Below are positions 5,352-6,283 of a stretch of 6,283 nt of DNA, in pieces (position 1 is the stretch's first letter; each line of letters opens with the position of its first letter). The stretch is from an uncultured Clostridia bacterium. GTDB taxonomy: Bacteria; Bacillota_A; Clostridia; TANB77; CAG-508. A program made the position numbers and the translations under genes. The notes beneath the pieces are model-generated. The model was not told where the DNA came from. It worked only from the letters and a program-made list of their open reading frames with translations, and made no database searches. The stretch is taken from NCBI GenBank assembly GCA_944393295.1, contig CALXZR010000050.1, positions 1 through 6,283 of the forward strand. Direction: 5' to 3'.

Positions 5352-6283
5352 TTAATCTTCTTCTGATGCAAAGTTTAATCCTAATGCAATTAATTTATTA
5401 GTAACTTCATCTAATGATTTTTTACCAAGATTTCTAACTTTCATCATATCTTCTTGAGATCTATTTGCTAAATCCTCAACTGTTGCAATTCCTGCTCTCT
5501 TTAAGCAGTTATATGATCTTACAGAAAGTTCAAGTTCTTCGATAGGCATTTCTAAAACTTTTTCTTTCTTTGTTTCTTCTTTTTCAACCATAACTTGAGT
5601 ATTTTTTGAAGCTTCTGATAAATCAATAAATAATTCTAAATGACTTACCATTACTTTAGCAGCTAAACTTAAAGCTTCAAATGGTTTTAAGCTTCCATCT
5701 GTCCATACTTCTATTGTTAATTTATCATAATCAACCATTTGTCCAACTCTAGTGTTTTCAACTGTATAATTAACCTTTTTTACTGGAGTAAAAATAGAGT
5801 CAATTGGTAAAACATCTATTGGATTATTTTCTTTCTTATTTTTATCAGCTACATTATATCCTCTACCTCTGTTTACTGTCATTTCCATATGAAAATCAGC
5901 ACTAGCAGATAGTGTAGCTATATGTAATTCTGGATTTAAAATTTCTACAGTTCCATCTGTTACAATATCTCCTGCAGTAATTTCTCCAGCTCCCTTATGG
6001 TCAATTCTAATAATTTTTTCTTCGTTATCAAAAACTTTTAATCTAACACTTTTTAAATTAACAATTAACTCAGGAACATCTTCTACAACTCCTTGAACTG
6101 TAGAAAATTCATGTACTACGCCGTTTATTTTAATACTAGTTATTGCAGCTCCTGGCAATGATGATAATAGTATTCTTCTTAAAGAATTTCCTATTGTCAT
6201 TCCATATCCACGCTCTAATGGTTCACATATGAATTTTGCATAATTCCTCTTATCGTCTGCTTCAACACATTCGATGTTTGGTT
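5352..6283 (-). CDS. rpoA: RNA polymerase alpha subunit (5' end cut by right edge)
   Basis: The alpha subunit dimerises to nucleate RNA polymerase assembly, and its C-terminal domain contacts UP elements and activators. The frame is open to the right edge: upstream of the internal Met at 6200 it reads [17 protein letters not shown] and then [17 protein letters not shown]. The true start therefore lies outside the window; 309 residues are visible and only about 5-8 should be missing. The N-terminal domain is complete ([48 protein letters not shown], the dimerisation and beta/beta'-binding regions). After an acidic/lysine linker (KEETKKEKV) comes the C-terminal domain with helix-hairpin-helix features ([31 protein letters not shown]). 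The stop TAA is 20 bases before rplQ. No sign of damage. Confidence 0.98.
   Translation of the reverse strand, partial: PNIECVEADDKRNYAKFICEPLERGYGMTIGNSLRRILLSSLPGAAITSIKINGVVHEFSTVQGVVEDVPELIVNLKSVRLKVFDNEEKIIRIDHKGAGEITAGDIVTDGTVEILNPELHIATLSASADFHMEMTVNRGRGYNVADKNKKENNPIDVLPIDSIFTPVKKVNYTVENTRVGQMVDYDKLTIEVWTDGSLKPFEALSLAAKVMVSHLELFIDLSEASKNTQVMVEKEETKKEKVLEMPIEELELSVRSYNCLKRAGIATVEDLANRSQEDMMKVRNLGKKSLDEVTNKLIALGLNFASEED

Noticed and set aside
4967..5401. Plus-strand frame of 144 codons across rplQ and the rpoA end
   Set aside because: Antisense to clearly conserved L17 and alpha-subunit sequence.

Overview
The window looks like chromosomal DNA from an AT-rich, low-GC Gram-positive bacterium of the Clostridia type. 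Three things suggest this: strong AGGAGG-type ribosome binding sites with sigma-A-like promoters, a TrpRS of the Streptococcus/Clostridia form, and the gene order rpoA-rplQ. Hand counts of single 60-base lines give roughly 22-28% GC in most genes. The code appears standard: TGG encodes Trp, and TGA, TAA and TAG all act as stops. A species cannot be assigned.

Layout from left to right. (1) The 5' part of trpS lies on the minus strand and runs off the left edge. It probably starts at a TTG held in a small hairpin. (2) Positions 368-1671 form a compact block that is richer in G+C (about 35-43% in sampled lines). It holds two divergent genes with back-to-back promoters and a terminator at each outer end: a short GNAT-family acetyltransferase (minus) and a 234-residue protein I do not recognise (plus). 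It looks like a recently acquired accessory cassette. (3) A U32-peptidase-family gene (minus), probably the tRNA U34 hydroxylation factor TrhP, is full length but split by one extra base near 2366-2368. Removing that base restores a 409-residue protein. (4) Divergent from it is a 391-residue protein (plus) with a RelA/SpoT-type (p)ppGpp synthetase domain, no hydrolase domain, a large internal insertion and an unassigned C-terminal region. (5) Convergent with it is a small one-helix membrane protein (minus) with a partial glycosyltransferase-A-like domain. (6) The 3' end of a ribosomal-protein operon follows (minus): rpoA, missing only its first few codons at the right edge, then rplQ with an internal expansion, then a terminator.

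Most transcription units are separated by hairpin terminators, two of which probably serve convergent genes from both sides. Core translation and transcription genes (trpS, trhP, rplQ, rpoA) are mixed with a likely stress-alarmone enzyme and the GC-richer accessory pair. The points most worth checking are the trhP frameshift, the unusual alarmone synthetase, and the unknown protein with its cassette.
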